This document shows positions 1-10,200 of a DNA stretch of 64,000 nucleotides, in pieces. The notes below the pieces were generated by a model. That model did not search any database. It saw only the letters and a program-made list of their open reading frames with translations, and had not been told where the DNA came from. The translations under genes and the position numbers were made by a program. The stretch covers positions 1-64,000 of the forward strand of contig CAZLWV010000002.1 of the NCBI GenBank assembly GCA_964563135.1, given 5' to 3'. The stretch comes from JAAYAY01 sp964563135 (lineage in GTDB: Bacteria; Planctomycetota; Planctomycetia; Pirellulales; Thermoguttaceae). Position 1 is the first letter of the stretch. Every line of letters begins with the position of its first letter.

Positions 1-557
1 ACCAGCGCAACATGGCCAAGGGGGAGTCCATGCGGCTCTACTACTCCCCCGACCAGCCCCAGCTCGACGGCACACTCACCCTCAGCGCCAACGTGATGGA
101 CCAGAGCGGGGAACCTCTGCAACACGGCGAGGTCACCGCCCGCATCACCGCACCTTCGGGCAAAGCGGTGTCGATCGGCATGGTGTCGTCCGCCGAGCAG
201 TGGGGGGCGTTTTCCGGACGGTTCACAGCCAAGGAGCCCGGCAAGCATGAGGTCCTTCTCGCGTGCAGCCAGACCGGAGCCACCCTGGAAACCTCCTTCT
301 TTGTCCAGGGAATCGCCACCGAACGGGTCGGACGCCCCGCGCGCCCCGAGGTCCTCGATGAAATCGCCCGCGTGACCCGCGGCCAGGTCGTCCCGGCCGA
401 CCGGCTCGATCGGGTACTCTCCACGCTGGCCGCCCTTCCCGAACCGGCCCTGTCGGTCCGCCGCGTGCAGCTCTGGAGCCACCCGCTTGTTGCCGGCTTG
501 CTGATCGTTTTGATGACCATTTTCTGGATCGGCAGAAAAGCGATCGGCCTGATCTAG
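1..557 (+). CDS. C-terminal part of a membrane protein, VWA/amidotransferase-like type (5' end outside window)
   Basis: The reading frame is open to the window edge, so only the last ~185 residues are seen and the true start lies upstream. The visible part has a beta-rich segment resembling an Ig-like or VWA-associated domain, followed by one hydrophobic helix (about the last 25 residues, WSHPLVAGLLIVL...) and a short basic tail. In planctomycetes a large VWA/glutamine-amidotransferase-like membrane protein with this kind of tail commonly precedes a DUF4175-like protein in MoxR/DUF58 clusters, and the next gene here fits that picture. The family assignment is inference from context; the membrane anchor is seen directly. 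Confidence 0.6.
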   Translation, partial: QRNMAKGESMRLYYSPDQPQLDGTLTLSANVMDQSGEPLQHGEVTARITAPSGKAVSIGMVSSAEQWGAFSGRFTAKEPGKHEVLLACSQTGATLETSFFVQGIATERVGRPARPEVLDEIARVTRGQVVPADRLDRVLSTLAALPEPALSVRRVQLWSHPLVAGLLIVLMTIFWIGRKAIGLI

Positions 558-785
558 CCTCCACCCAGGAAATACCGCCATGGATCACGACCTGAAAACC
601 GAGTCGCGGAACCTGACACTTGGCGATGCCAGCGTAGTCGACGCACGAGGGGGACCGGGGAAAACGGGGCTTTCTGCGGCCTCGCGATGGGTGGCCGCGA
701 GCATTCTCCGTGCAGTCATCAACAAGTACGAACATCTACGTGTTCATGGTATGAATTTCTGAAACCAAATGCCCCTGACAGAGCC

Positions 786-2815
786 ATGACCATCCCTCAA
801 CACGCGGAACCGTTGCGTCTTCCGGCGGCGTTGGAAACCCAGTTGCACGGCTTTCGCCGCCGGGTGTGGGCAATCAAGCTGGCCGAAGCGGCCGGCGTGG
901 CCGTCTTCTCGGTGGTGCTGGCCTATCTCTGCGTATTCGCGGTCGACCGCCTCGGGGATACGCCCAGGTGGCTCCGGTTCCTGTTCTTCCTGGGCGCAGT
1001 TGGCGGCTGTGGAGTCATTCCCCTTTGCCTCCACCGCTGGATCTGGCGTCGGCGCCGGCTGGAGCAGCTCGCCCGCCTGCTCAGCGAAAAGCTCCCCGGG
1101 CTCGGCGATCAGTTGCTGGGCATCATTGAACTGGCCCACAGCGAGGGCGAACAGGCTCGATCCCGCTCCCTGTGCGAGGCGGCGATTCGCAATGTTGCCG
1201 ACAACGCCCGCCGGCGCGACCTGGCCGACGCAGCTCCCCCTTCGCGCCATCGTACCTGGGCCTGGCTTTCGGCGGTCTCGCTGACTGCGGCGATCGTTCT
1301 TTGTATCGTGTTCTCCGCGGCGGCGGCTAATGCCTGGACGCGTTTTCTCACCCCCTGGGCCGCCACGCCTCGATACACCTTTGCTTCCCTGGAGCAGCAG
1401 CCGCACGAGATCGTGGTTCCGCACGGCGAGCCTTTCCAGATCGCCGTGCGGCTGGCGGCCGGCTCGCTCTGGCAGCCTCGCCTTGGTCGGGCCCAATTGG
1501 ACAAGCAGCCCGGCGTCGAGGCGCCCCTGCGGCAGGGAGGCTATCAGTTTGAGCTTCCCGCGCAGATTTCGGAGGGGCGCCTGCGTGTGGCCGTTGGAGA
1601 CTACCGGCATGTCGCGCGGGTCCAGCCCGTGCTTCGTCCCGAGCTCACCTCCCTTGTTGCCAACGTGACTTTGCCCCAGTACCTCGGGCGTCCGCAGTCC
1701 GCAACGGAGGATGTACGCGGCGGCAACATCTCGCTCGTGAAGGGAAGCCGAGCCAGTTTCGTGGCCACTGCCAGCCGCCCGCTCGTGTCGGCATCCGTCG
1801 ACGGACGGTCCCAATCCCCCGAGGAGGCCGTCATCCGCAGCCCGGCGGCCGAGATCGTCGAAACCCGCCAGGTCGTGTTCCGCTGGCAGGACCGGTTCGG
1901 CCTGGCCGGCAAGGAGCCGTTCACCCTCACCGTGACCGCTTCCGACGACGAGGCTCCCACGCTTGCCTGCGAGGATCTACCTCGAGCCAAGGTGGTCCTC
2001 GATTCCGAGCAGCTCAACTTCCGCGTCAAGGCGCAGGACGATTTCGGCATCAAGCACATTGGTATCGAGTGGGCTGCGGCCAGGGATGCCGCGGCCAAGG
2101 ACGTGGTGGTCGAGAGTCCTGCCCAGGGCGATCGCATTTTGGCGGCCGGCGGGTTCGAGAAGGTCACTGTGGATGCCGTGGGCACGTTCTCGGCCCGTTC
2201 TCTGGGCATCGAGCCCCAGCCGATCGAGCTGCGGGTCTTCGCCGAAGACTATCTGCCCGGCCGCGAGCGTGTTTACTCCCATACCTGCATCCTCTACGTG
2301 CTCAGCCCGGAACAGCACGCCATCTGGATGACCGAGCAGCTCAACAAATGGCACCACCAGTCGCTCGAGGTCCGAGACCGTGAACTGCAATTGCACGAAA
2401 CCAACAAGCAGTTGCGGGACCTGGCGCCCGGCCAGCTCGGCGAGCCGGAGAACCGCCGCCGTATCGAAGAGCAGGCTGCCGCCGAACGGGCGAACAGCCG
2501 CCGTCTGACCGGTCTGACCGACAAGGGGAAAGAGCTGCTCCGCCAGGCAGCGCGCAACCCGCAGTTCGACGCCGGCCATCTGGACCGCTGGGCCGAGATG
2601 CTGCAGATTCTCAAAGACATCGCGGCCAACCGCATGCCATCGGTGGCGGACCTGCTGCAGCAGGCTTCCACGGCCCCGGTTGCCCCGTCGGGTAAACTGG
2701 CCGATTCGGCCCCCAAGGCAGGCATGACTCGCGCCGGCTCCCCGCCCTCGCAGGAGTCTGCTGACAAGACCACCCCTCCGCCCCCCGCCCCGCCCAGCGC
2801 CGCCGCACCCTGCCG
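786..2815 (+). CDS. Large DUF4175-like membrane-anchored protein, N-terminal part (runs into assembly gap)
   Basis: ATG at 786 is preferred over an in-frame start at 687 because the protein then begins just ahead of a recognisable sequence. Two N-terminal transmembrane helices lie around residues 30-50 and 58-75, a third around 160-185. They are followed by a long extracytoplasmic region with beta-rich segments (about 200-500), a charged coiled-coil-like stretch (about 510-620) and a Pro/Ala-rich stretch where the sequence enters the N run at 2816. About 676 residues are readable. The layout resembles the large DUF4175-like proteins encoded beside VWA proteins in planctomycetes; I did not confirm the family. 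The same gene continues after the gap in another apparent frame. Confidence 0.75.
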
Positions 2816-2825
2816 NNNNNNNNNN
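2816..2825. other. Assembly gap (10 N) inside a coding region
   Basis: Ten N bases mark a scaffold join. Coding sequence upstream is in the frame of position 786 and downstream in a different frame, so the true gap length is not 10 or is not known. The GC-rich Pro/Ala low-complexity DNA on its left is a plausible reason for the break. Confidence 0.98.
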
Positions 2826-3186
2826 CCCCAAAACGCCTTCCCGCCCGGGATTGCGGCTGCCCACCACCACCCTCATCGGCGCCCGATCCAGCGAAGATCC
2901 CGCTCCTCCACCCGCGGACGAGATGGTTCAGGATGCCGTCCGCCAGCAGCAGGAACTGCTGGCCGAGTTTGAGAAGATTGTCAACGAACTGAACAACATC
3001 CTCGCCAACCTCGAGGGGAGCACGCTCCTGAAGCGGCTCAAGGCCGCCTCTCGGCAGCAGTATCAGGTTGCCGGACGCATCAGTGATCTCCTCGAGGAGT
3101 CTTTCGGGTTGGCCGAGTCCGCCATTGCTGCCGACAAACGCCAGCAATACGGCGAGCTGTCTTCGGCTGAGGCCAAGAGCAGCTAG
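2826..3186 (+). CDS. Middle part of the same DUF4175-like protein, ended by a stop inside an inverted repeat
   Basis: The frame is open from the gap to TAG at 3184-3186 (about 119 residues). No start is needed because it continues the gene interrupted by the N run; a TTG at 2851 is only an internal codon. The sequence is helical and Gln/Glu-rich (QQQELLAEFEKIV), typical of the coiled-coil parts of this protein. The stop codon is in the left arm of a perfect 25-bp inverted repeat whose right arm is sensible coding sequence, so the stop may be an assembly artefact rather than the natural end. Confidence 0.6.
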
Positions 3187-3256
3187 TCTGGAATTTCACG
3201 AACTTACGACATGGAGGCCTTCTTCCATCGCCGTAAGTTCGTGAAATTCCAGACTA
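3184..3256. repeat. Perfect 25-bp inverted repeat (hairpin) splitting a gene
   Basis: The left arm 3184-3208 is the exact reverse complement of the right arm 3232-3256, with a 23-nt spacer 3209-3231 that itself contains a 5-bp inverted repeat (ATGGA...TCCAT). The left arm carries the TAG that ends the upstream frame. The right arm encodes KFVKFQT within a frame that reads well downstream. There is no T-run, so it is not a normal terminator. It may be a snap-back chimera or misjoin, or a real small inversion-duplication. Confidence 0.9.
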
Positions 3257-4038
3257 TCCTGGAGGAGATGAAGACGGAAGACGTGGTCGGCAGCCTCCGC
3301 CAGCTCGCCGACGATGTGCCCGCGCAGCCCGGCCTCTCGATCGCTCAGTGTGAATACTGGTGGGACACCATGGACCGCTGGGCGGAAGACCTCGTCGATC
3401 CGGCTTCCTGCGGCTCCTGCCGCGGCGGCGGCTCCCAGGCCAGTCTGCCGCCGGCGATTGTTCTGGAAGTGCTGCAGATTCTCGAAGCCGAAATCAACCT
3501 GCGTGAAGACACCCGTGTTGCCGAGCAGGCCCGTCCCGCCCTGGCCCGCGACCAATACGGCAAGCGAGCCGGGGGACTGGCCTCCACCCAGGATGCTCTC
3601 GAGCAGCGTATCGTCGAAGTGACCGGCCAGATTGAGGAGCTGCCGGACGGCCCCGCCGAGTTTGCCAAGGAGATCCAGTTGCTCCAGGCCGTTGCCACCG
3701 TCATGAACGAGGCATCGGAGATTCTCGCCAGCCCCGAGACGGGCCCGGCCGCCATCGGCGCCGAAACGGAAGTCATTGAACTGCTCCTCCAGTCGCGCCG
3801 CATCAATCCCAAGGGCGGAGGTGGTGGCGGTTCCTCGCCCGGGGGCGGTGGCACGGGGGACACGGTCGATTCTGCGCTGGCTCTGCTCGGGATCGGCGCG
3901 AACCCGGGCGAGGTCCTCGAGAACCGCCCCGTCCAGCAGGCCGTTGGCGATTCGGGCCGCTCCCTCCCGGAAGAATTCCGCGCTGGTCTGGACGAGTACT
4001 TCAGCCGGCTTGAACATTCACAACCCCCGACGAATTGA
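3211..4038 (+). CDS. C-terminal part of the DUF4175-like protein (probably not a separate gene)
   Basis: The frame from ATG 3211 encodes 275 residues in the same frame as the segment ending at 3186. The start has no convincing ribosome binding site and lies in the spacer of the inverted repeat. The protein begins mid-helix (AFFHRRKFVKFQTILEEM) and holds a Cys-containing stretch (DPASCGSC) and a Gly-rich linker at about 202-217. No signal peptide is present. I infer that this is the C-terminal third of the protein begun at 786, disrupted by the inverted repeat. The alternative is an independent small cytoplasmic protein. Confidence 0.6.
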   Translation: MEAFFHRRKFVKFQTILEEMKTEDVVGSLRQLADDVPAQPGLSIAQCEYWWDTMDRWAEDLVDPASCGSCRGGGSQASLPPAIVLEVLQILEAEINLREDTRVAEQARPALARDQYGKRAGGLASTQDALEQRIVEVTGQIEELPDGPAEFAKEIQLLQAVATVMNEASEILASPETGPAAIGAETEVIELLLQSRRINPKGGGGGGSSPGGGGTGDTVDSALALLGIGANPGEVLENRPVQQAVGDSGRSLPEEFRAGLDEYFSRLEHSQPPTN

Positions 4039-4091
4039 CACCCTGTGCCGAAAGCGCCAACGTGGCCTCCCACCGTGCGGAGATTACTGAC

Positions 4092-5201
4092 ATGGACACG
4101 CCATCCGGCAGACTCCCAGATCACGGTTTCCGCTCGCACGCAGTGCCGATGCGGCTGTGCGGCTCGCTGGCGATCGGCCTTCTCTCCATGGCCTTTCAGG
4201 CAACCTTCGCCTTCCAGTACGAGGATGCGCCGCCCCAAGAGGTAAGACCTGCCGCCGGAAAGGCCGCCCTGGCCGCCGCGCCTCGTTCGGTCCTGGACAT
4301 TCTGTCGGAAACGACGGGCAAACAGCCGCCGCCCGCCCCTGCAGCTGCCGCCGGCCCCTTGGCGGCCCCCCGGCCCGGGCGCAGGGCAACGTTCGATGTT
4401 CCCCGCGGCTACGAGGATGCCCTTCCCCCAAGGCAAGCCACTGGCGGCGCGCGTCCCGCGGGCGCCAGACCGCCGGCGGCCGCCGACCGCTCGTCGATGC
4501 TCGACATCCTGGCCGGCGCCCTCGGAGAACCCGTCGATCCGGCCCTCCAGGCCCTTGAGCAACAGTATCTCCCACGGTTCAAACCGTTGCTCAAGACGGA
4601 ACTATCATTCCTTCGCCGAGTCTGTCAGCCCGACCAGGAACAGCTCCGCCAAGTCGTCTCCGACGCGCAGAGCCGGCTCCCTGTCGTCGTCCGGCGCTAC
4701 GCCGCCGCCCAGAACCAGTTCCGGCAGGGTCGAGCAAGAAACACCTCGTCGGCCCCTCCTCAGCCCCGCAATCTCATCCAGCAGGAACTGACCGCCATCG
4801 TCAAGGCGCGTCTTCGCCCGGAACAGGCCGCCCGGTACGAAGAAGAACGCGCGCTACAAGCCGCGAGCCGCAAGCGAGCCGTTGTCCTGAACCTGGTTGC
4901 CAGGCTCGATGAAGACCTGACCCTTTCCGCCCAGCAACGCGACAAGCTGGTCGAGTTGCTGACGGCCAACTATCAGGACGGCTGGGAACAAACACTTCGC
5001 TTTCTCGTGCACAACATCGACCTGGATTTCAATCCGCAGATCCCCGCCAACGTCGTCCTTCCTGTGTTGAACGAGACGCAGAAGACCCTCTGGCAACAGG
5101 TCCCTCGCTCCGGCACGGTGTTCATTGACGGGCTCGAATTCTCCTCTCCGGTAACGCAGATCGAAGATGCCCAGATCGAGGCGCTCGAAAATGGTTTCTA
5201 G
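4092..5201 (+). CDS. Secreted hypothetical protein with Pro/Ala-rich N-terminal region, paralogue of the next gene
   Basis: The 369-residue protein starts at ATG 4092 (GGAG about 10 nt upstream); an alternative ATG at 4149 would place the signal peptide directly at the N-terminus (MRLCGSLAIGLLSMAFQ...). After the signal comes a Pro/Ala-rich linker with two similar short segments (SVLDILSETTG and SMLDILAGALG), then an all-helical C-terminal domain of about 220 residues. That domain contains LRPEQAARYEEE, matching LEPEQARRYQEQ in the next gene, so the two are tandem paralogues. Function is not recognised; export to the periplasm is inferred. The stop codon overlaps the next start region. Confidence 0.75.
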   Translation: MDTPSGRLPDHGFRSHAVPMRLCGSLAIGLLSMAFQATFAFQYEDAPPQEVRPAAGKAALAAAPRSVLDILSETTGKQPPPAPAAAAGPLAAPRPGRRATFDVPRGYEDALPPRQATGGARPAGARPPAAADRSSMLDILAGALGEPVDPALQALEQQYLPRFKPLLKTELSFLRRVCQPDQEQLRQVVSDAQSRLPVVVRRYAAAQNQFRQGRARNTSSAPPQPRNLIQQELTAIVKARLRPEQAARYEEERALQAASRKRAVVLNLVARLDEDLTLSAQQRDKLVELLTANYQDGWEQTLRFLVHNIDLDFNPQIPANVVLPVLNETQKTLWQQVPRSGTVFIDGLEFSSPVTQIEDAQIEALENGF

Positions 5202-6051
5202 CATGCAAAAGGCTCCTGCCCCTGTGCGACATGGCAGGCGGCCCTGCCGCCTCCTGATCGGCCTGGCGTGCGTGGGTCTGTGGGGTGTTCCTTTTGCCTG
5301 GGGGCAGGACGATTGGGAGACGGCCGAAGTTGCCGCCGCGGTGCCGGCGGCGGAAGTGGCGCAGGCCTTGCAGGTCCAGGCTCAGGTGGATCGCTGGCTC
5401 TTCGGCAACAAGACCCGTTCCCAGGTGGAACGGAGCATTATGTCTCGCTGCAGCCTGCAACTCGACGGGCTCGAGAGTGTCTGCGATCTTTCCGACGCTC
5501 AACGGGCGAAGCTCGAGCTTGCGGCCCGCGGCGACATGCGGCGGTTCTTCCGCCAGTCGGATGAAATCCGCGAGCGGTTTGGCAACGTCGTCCAGGACCA
5601 GCAGAAGCTCAGCGAGCTGATGCAGGCTGTCCAGCCGCTCCGCAGCAGGATCGGCTCCTCCTCCTTCTTCGACAGCACCTCGCTGCTCCACAAGGTGCTC
5701 CTCCGTACGCTCGAGCCGGAGCAGGCCCGCCGCTACCAGGAGCAGCATCTCCAGCGGCTCCGTTTCCAGTACGAGGCCCGGATCGAGATGACTCTGGTCA
5801 TGCTGGAAAGCGGTATTCCGCTCCGCCAGGAGCAGAGGCAGCAGTTTGCGGCCCTCCTCCTGAGCGAGACCCAGCCCCCTGCCAGTTTCGGACGGCAGGC
5901 CTTCTACGCCGTGCTTTTCAAGGCCAGCCAGGTGGACCAGGCGAAGCTCGAGCCGATTTTCGACGCCGAGCAGTGGCGATCGCTGCGGATGATGCTCGCC
6001 CAGGCAGAGAGGATGGAACCATCCCTCAAGGCAAACGGATTCGTCCCGTGA
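5191..6051 (+). CDS. Secreted helical hypothetical protein, paralogue of the previous gene
   Basis: The gene encodes 286 residues. ATG 5191 overlaps the end of the preceding gene by 11 nt; ATG 5203 just after that stop is an equally good start. A basic N-terminus and hydrophobic stretch ending near AWGQ form a signal peptide (about residues 1-37). The rest is helical and Gln/Arg/Leu-rich, with a LEPEQARRYQEQ motif and a following LRQEQRQQF segment that align with LRPEQAARYEEE and LSAQQRDKL in the previous protein. This indicates an old tandem duplication. It resembles heavy-metal-resistance/LTXXQ-like periplasmic helical proteins only in general style; no function is assigned. Confidence 0.75.
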   Translation: MVSSMQKAPAPVRHGRRPCRLLIGLACVGLWGVPFAWGQDDWETAEVAAAVPAAEVAQALQVQAQVDRWLFGNKTRSQVERSIMSRCSLQLDGLESVCDLSDAQRAKLELAARGDMRRFFRQSDEIRERFGNVVQDQQKLSELMQAVQPLRSRIGSSSFFDSTSLLHKVLLRTLEPEQARRYQEQHLQRLRFQYEARIEMTLVMLESGIPLRQEQRQQFAALLLSETQPPASFGRQAFYAVLFKASQVDQAKLEPIFDAEQWRSLRMMLAQAERMEPSLKANGFVP

Positions 6052-7283
6052 TGCAGAATTTGGATCGCTCCATGGAAACTCGCGAACGACAAGACCGGCA
6101 TCCTCTCCGCAGTCGAGCCGCAATTTCCTTTCGGCCGCAGCCGGCCGGGGAGCCGGCTCGGGGTCGAATCTTCACCCGTCTCCGCCGCTGGACGGGCCGG
6201 TTCCTTCTTGGCGTTGTCTGGCTGTCCGTTTCTCATCTTCTTATCTCCTCCGCCGTTGCCCAACTCCCGCTGGCCCACTACGGCGAGACCGTTCCCCGCG
6301 ACGTCCGCGAAATGTACGATCGGGGTCTTCAGTTTCTGACTCAGAAGCAGACTGCGGGGGGCAATTGGACCGACGGCCAGACCGGCCCGGGAACCACCGG
6401 CCTGTGCCTGATGGCCTTCCTTGCCTCGGGCGAAGACCCGAATTTCGGGATTTACAGGAATAACGTCCGGCGGGCGCTGCGAAGCATGATCTCTACCCAG
6501 GATAAGAATACCGGCTACATGGGCAACAGCATGTACCATCACGGCTTCGCCATGCTTGCCCTGGCCGAAGCCTACGGCGCGGTTGACGAAAGCGACCTCT
6601 GGGAGGGTACCGCCACTGGCGAGCACACCGGCATCGGCGCCGCGCTGGAACTGGCCGTTCGCACGGCAATCACATCGCAGAAGAAGAACCCGCTGGGCGC
6701 CTGGCGCTACTCCCCCAATGCAGCCGATGCCGACACCTCGGTCAGCGGCGCCATCCTCGTGGGCCTCCTGGCCGCCCGCAATGCCGGCATCGAGGTTCCC
6801 GACACGGCCATCGACAAGGCCGTCTCGTACTACAAGAGCATGACTTCCAGTTCCGGGCAGGTCGGGTACTCCGGCGGCATGGGCGGCATGGGCGAGTCCC
6901 TTGCTCGAAGCTCCATCGCTTGCCTCGTCTACTCGCTGGCCCATCGCAAGGACCTTCCGCAGTATACGGCGACGATCCAGTACCTGGTCCGCCAGCCGGA
7001 AGCGTCTCGTTCGCCCTACGCGGAGTACACCCTTTACTATCAATCGCAGGCCTTGTTCCAGGGCGATGTCGAGGCCTGGGAGAAATGGAACAAGCTGCTG
7101 GTTCGCAAGTTGAAGGCCACCCAGCAGAGCGACGGCAGCTTCCCGGGCCAGTTCGGGGCCTCCTTCGGTACCTCCATGTCGCTACTGGCCTTGGCCCTCA
7201 ACTACCGCCTCCTCCCCATCTACGAACGATATGCCCAGGGATCCGATGCGCACGCGAGGTCCAGGAACCCGACTCGCCAGTGA
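6051..7283 (+). CDS. Prenyltransferase/squalene oxidase repeat protein (squalene-hopene-cyclase-like)
   Basis: The 410-residue product starts at ATG 6051, which shares one base with the TGA of the previous gene (translational coupling). A signal-like hydrophobic segment lies near residues 50-70, after a long basic N-terminus; an ATG at 6072 would shorten this. The body has alpha/alpha-toroid repeats with Gly/Trp-containing turns (GGNWTDGQTGPGTTGL, GAWRYSP, QSDGSFPGQ) like the QW-type repeats of squalene cyclases. It is about 250 residues shorter than a true cyclase and I see no DXDD catalytic motif, so a non-enzymatic or different role is likely. Such exported proteins are common in planctomycete envelope gene clusters. 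Confidence 0.8.
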   Translation: MQNLDRSMETRERQDRHPLRSRAAISFRPQPAGEPARGRIFTRLRRWTGRFLLGVVWLSVSHLLISSAVAQLPLAHYGETVPRDVREMYDRGLQFLTQKQTAGGNWTDGQTGPGTTGLCLMAFLASGEDPNFGIYRNNVRRALRSMISTQDKNTGYMGNSMYHHGFAMLALAEAYGAVDESDLWEGTATGEHTGIGAALELAVRTAITSQKKNPLGAWRYSPNAADADTSVSGAILVGLLAARNAGIEVPDTAIDKAVSYYKSMTSSSGQVGYSGGMGGMGESLARSSIACLVYSLAHRKDLPQYTATIQYLVRQPEASRSPYAEYTLYYQSQALFQGDVEAWEKWNKLLVRKLKATQQSDGSFPGQFGASFGTSMSLLALALNYRLLPIYERYAQGSDAHARSRNPTRQ

Positions 7284-7296
7284 GGATAGATCGTCG

Positions 7297-10200
7297 ATGC
7301 CACACGAACCCGAATCGCCAGTTCTGAAGTTGTGCTCCCGGCGTGACAACGGTTTTCAGACGCCCCGCAGGGGCCGAAACCTGCCAGCCCAGCGGAATAC
7401 CCTGGATGGAGACAGCAGGCCATCTCTCGCCCTGGAAAAGCCTAGCAACCGGATCCTGCCGCCGCCGGTCCGGTGGCAGAAGAGGAGTGCAGCGACCGGC
7501 AGGCTGATCGCCACCGCAGCGGCGCCGCACGCCCCTGGTTCAACGCGCCGTCGAAGACACCGGCTGGCTTTCGGCTGCTTCCTCGTCTCCCTTGCCTGCC
7601 TGCAACTCTGCGCGGCAGAAACGCCCCCGCCTGCCGAGGCGACGGGCACCCTGCAGGTGGCCGGTGGGGATTACGTGGCGGGGCGGCTTGGCGATTCCGC
7701 GCAACCCGGCACTCTCGCCTGGCAGGCGAGCGCGTTTGTCAGCCCCTTTCATTTCGACCTGGCGGCCTTGGCCGCCGTCCGCCTCCCTGGCCCGGCCGAG
7801 CGGCCGAAACCCCAGGGCGACTACTGCTTCGAACTGCTCGGAGGAGACGTCTTCTTTGGCTCGCTCGCCGAACTCACCGCCGAGGAAGCTCGCATCGAGG
7901 TGCCCCCTTTCGGATCGCTCCACCTCCAGCGCAAGTGTCTGCGGAGCATCCTTCGCTTGCGAGACGGCGCCGACCTTGTTCGTGTCGGACCGGTTGGACT
8001 GGCGGAAGGCGTCGACCTCACCTACGTGGGGCCGTCTGTCGACAACAAGAACGCGCAGGTCTATTATAAGGGGCCCAACGGGCTGTCCGAATGGGAGCGA
8101 GAGCATCCTCACGGAGCCTGGCAGCAGGAAGACGGTTTCCTGACCACCCAGCAGGCCGGAGCCCTGCTGGCTCGCAACTTCGACCTTCCCCCCCAGGCCG
8201 CTGTCGAGTTTGAGCTGTCCTGGACCGGCGCCCCCGATTTCGTGCTCGCCCTCGGAGCCGGTCGTCACGGCTACGAGCAGGCCTTTCGACTGGAGGTCTG
8301 GGACGACGATCTCGTGCTTCTGCGCGAAACCGATCAGGAAGCCGACATGGTTTCCCTCGGCAAGATCAACACGGGTTCCGGGCGATGTCACCTTCTGGTC
8401 TATCTCGACTTCCAGAAGAATCGAGCCATCGTGTTTTCTCCCGAGGGTATGCCCCTCGGAGAATTGGCGGTCTCCGAATCGGCGGCGCGCCCCCAATCCT
8501 GCATTCGCCTGGTCAATCTTGGCGGCAAGCTGCGGCTCGAGCAGCTCCGCATTGTGCGTTGGGACGGTACCCCGCCTCGGGAAATCCAGGACGACAGGTC
8601 GCGCCTTCAGCGCACCGACGGCGCCGTTGTCTACGGCGAGGTCCAGAGCTTCGACCCCGCCACTTCCGAGTTCCTGGTTGCCGATGGCGAAACGACGCAC
8701 AGGATCCATGCCGACCAGACCGCCAGCATCGTCATGGCCCGCTCCGAGGTGCCGCCTGCTGGCGGCGTCCGCGTCGTGCTTCACGACGGTACTCGCATCA
8801 CCGGCCCGTTTGACCGGCTCGCCGATGGCCGCCTGTGTCTCAGCTCTCCGGCCGTCACCGAGCCGCTGGCCATTCCCATTGCCCTGTTCCGGACTCTCGT
8901 CGTTCTGGACGGCCGCAAGCCCTCATCTCCCGATTCCGGCAGGGAAGGACGCCTGGTCATGGTCGGCACCAGTATCCATGGCCGTCTCGTCGACGGCACT
9001 GGGCAACCTGGGGCCTCCTGTCTTGTTTGGCAGCCCAACGGCAGCACCACGGCCTCTGCCCTGGCCGAGACGGCGGCAGCCCGAATCATCTACCGCACCC
9101 CGGTGCCTCCAGCGCGCCGGACTGCTTCGCGAACCTACGTGCGGCAAGGCGGCCGAGTCTTTGTTGTGGAGGGCAACCAGGCAATCGCCGGGCCGGCCGC
9201 TGCCCCGGTTTTCGCGCCGCAGCCGGCCGCTGCCGCGCCACGGGCTGCTGCCCGGCAGCCAGCCGCTGCCGCGCCACGAGCTCCTGTCCCGCAGCCAGCC
9301 CCGCCCTCGCTTGCCGTGGGCCCTGCAGCCGCGGACCCATTTGCGCCACTCAGACCCGTCGCCCCGCAGCCCGCCCCCCCCGGATTCGTACTGGACGCAA
9401 TGGTCCGTGTCCTGGCCGGAGACAACCCCCCGGTCGCCCGTCCTCCCATGGCCTACAATCCCTCGGATGCAGGCCAGCCCTACTGGTTCACTCCCGGCAT
9501 CTACCTGCGGACCGGCGACACGATCCCCTGCACGGTCGAGAAGATCGACGAGCGGGGCGTGACGTTCAAGTCCAGCGTGTTCGACGCCACCTTTGTCCCG
9601 CACGAGAAGATCAAGGCCGTCGATCTGGAGAATCGAAGCCAGGCCACGAAGATCGACAAGACGGCCCGCGACCGTCTCCTCATGCTCCCTCGCATGCAGA
9701 AAGACGACCCGCCCACCCACCTCATCCGTTCCACCGCCGGCGACTACCTGCGAGCGCGGCTCGTGGGCCTCGACGAGGAAACGCTCACCGCCGAGGTCCG
9801 GTTGGACACCCGCAAGCTCCCGCGCCGGCAGATCGCGCGAATCATCTGGCTGGGCGACCAGCCCCAGCCACCCCCCGACGAGCCTGCCGCTGACCGGCCC
9901 GGAGCCGCCCGCGTCCAGGCCCTCCGCAGCGACGGGATTCGCGTCACCTTCGTCCCGGCAAAACTCACCGGCTCATCTCTCGAAGGCACCAGCGACATCC
10001 TCGGCCCCTGCCGCGTCGACCTTTCCCAAGTCGATCAACTGACCACTGGCTCGGCCATTGAGGAGGCTGCCACGGAATTGCCCTATCAGCGATGGAAACT
10101 CCACGATGCCCCTGTTCCCAGATTTGCCCAGTCTGAAGGGCAGGGCGAGGCGGGCACTCAGGGAACCGAATCCGCGCTGGTCGGCAAGCCGGCTCCCGAG

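Noticed and set aside
580..762. A 60-codon open frame with AGGAA upstream between the first two genes
   Set aside because: No recognisable domain or signal, atypical composition, and an overlapping alternative start of the next gene; probably chance.
9219..9299. Short direct repeats that could suggest a CRISPR array
   Set aside because: They are adjacent in-frame 36-bp tandem units coding an Ala/Pro linker with no spacers.
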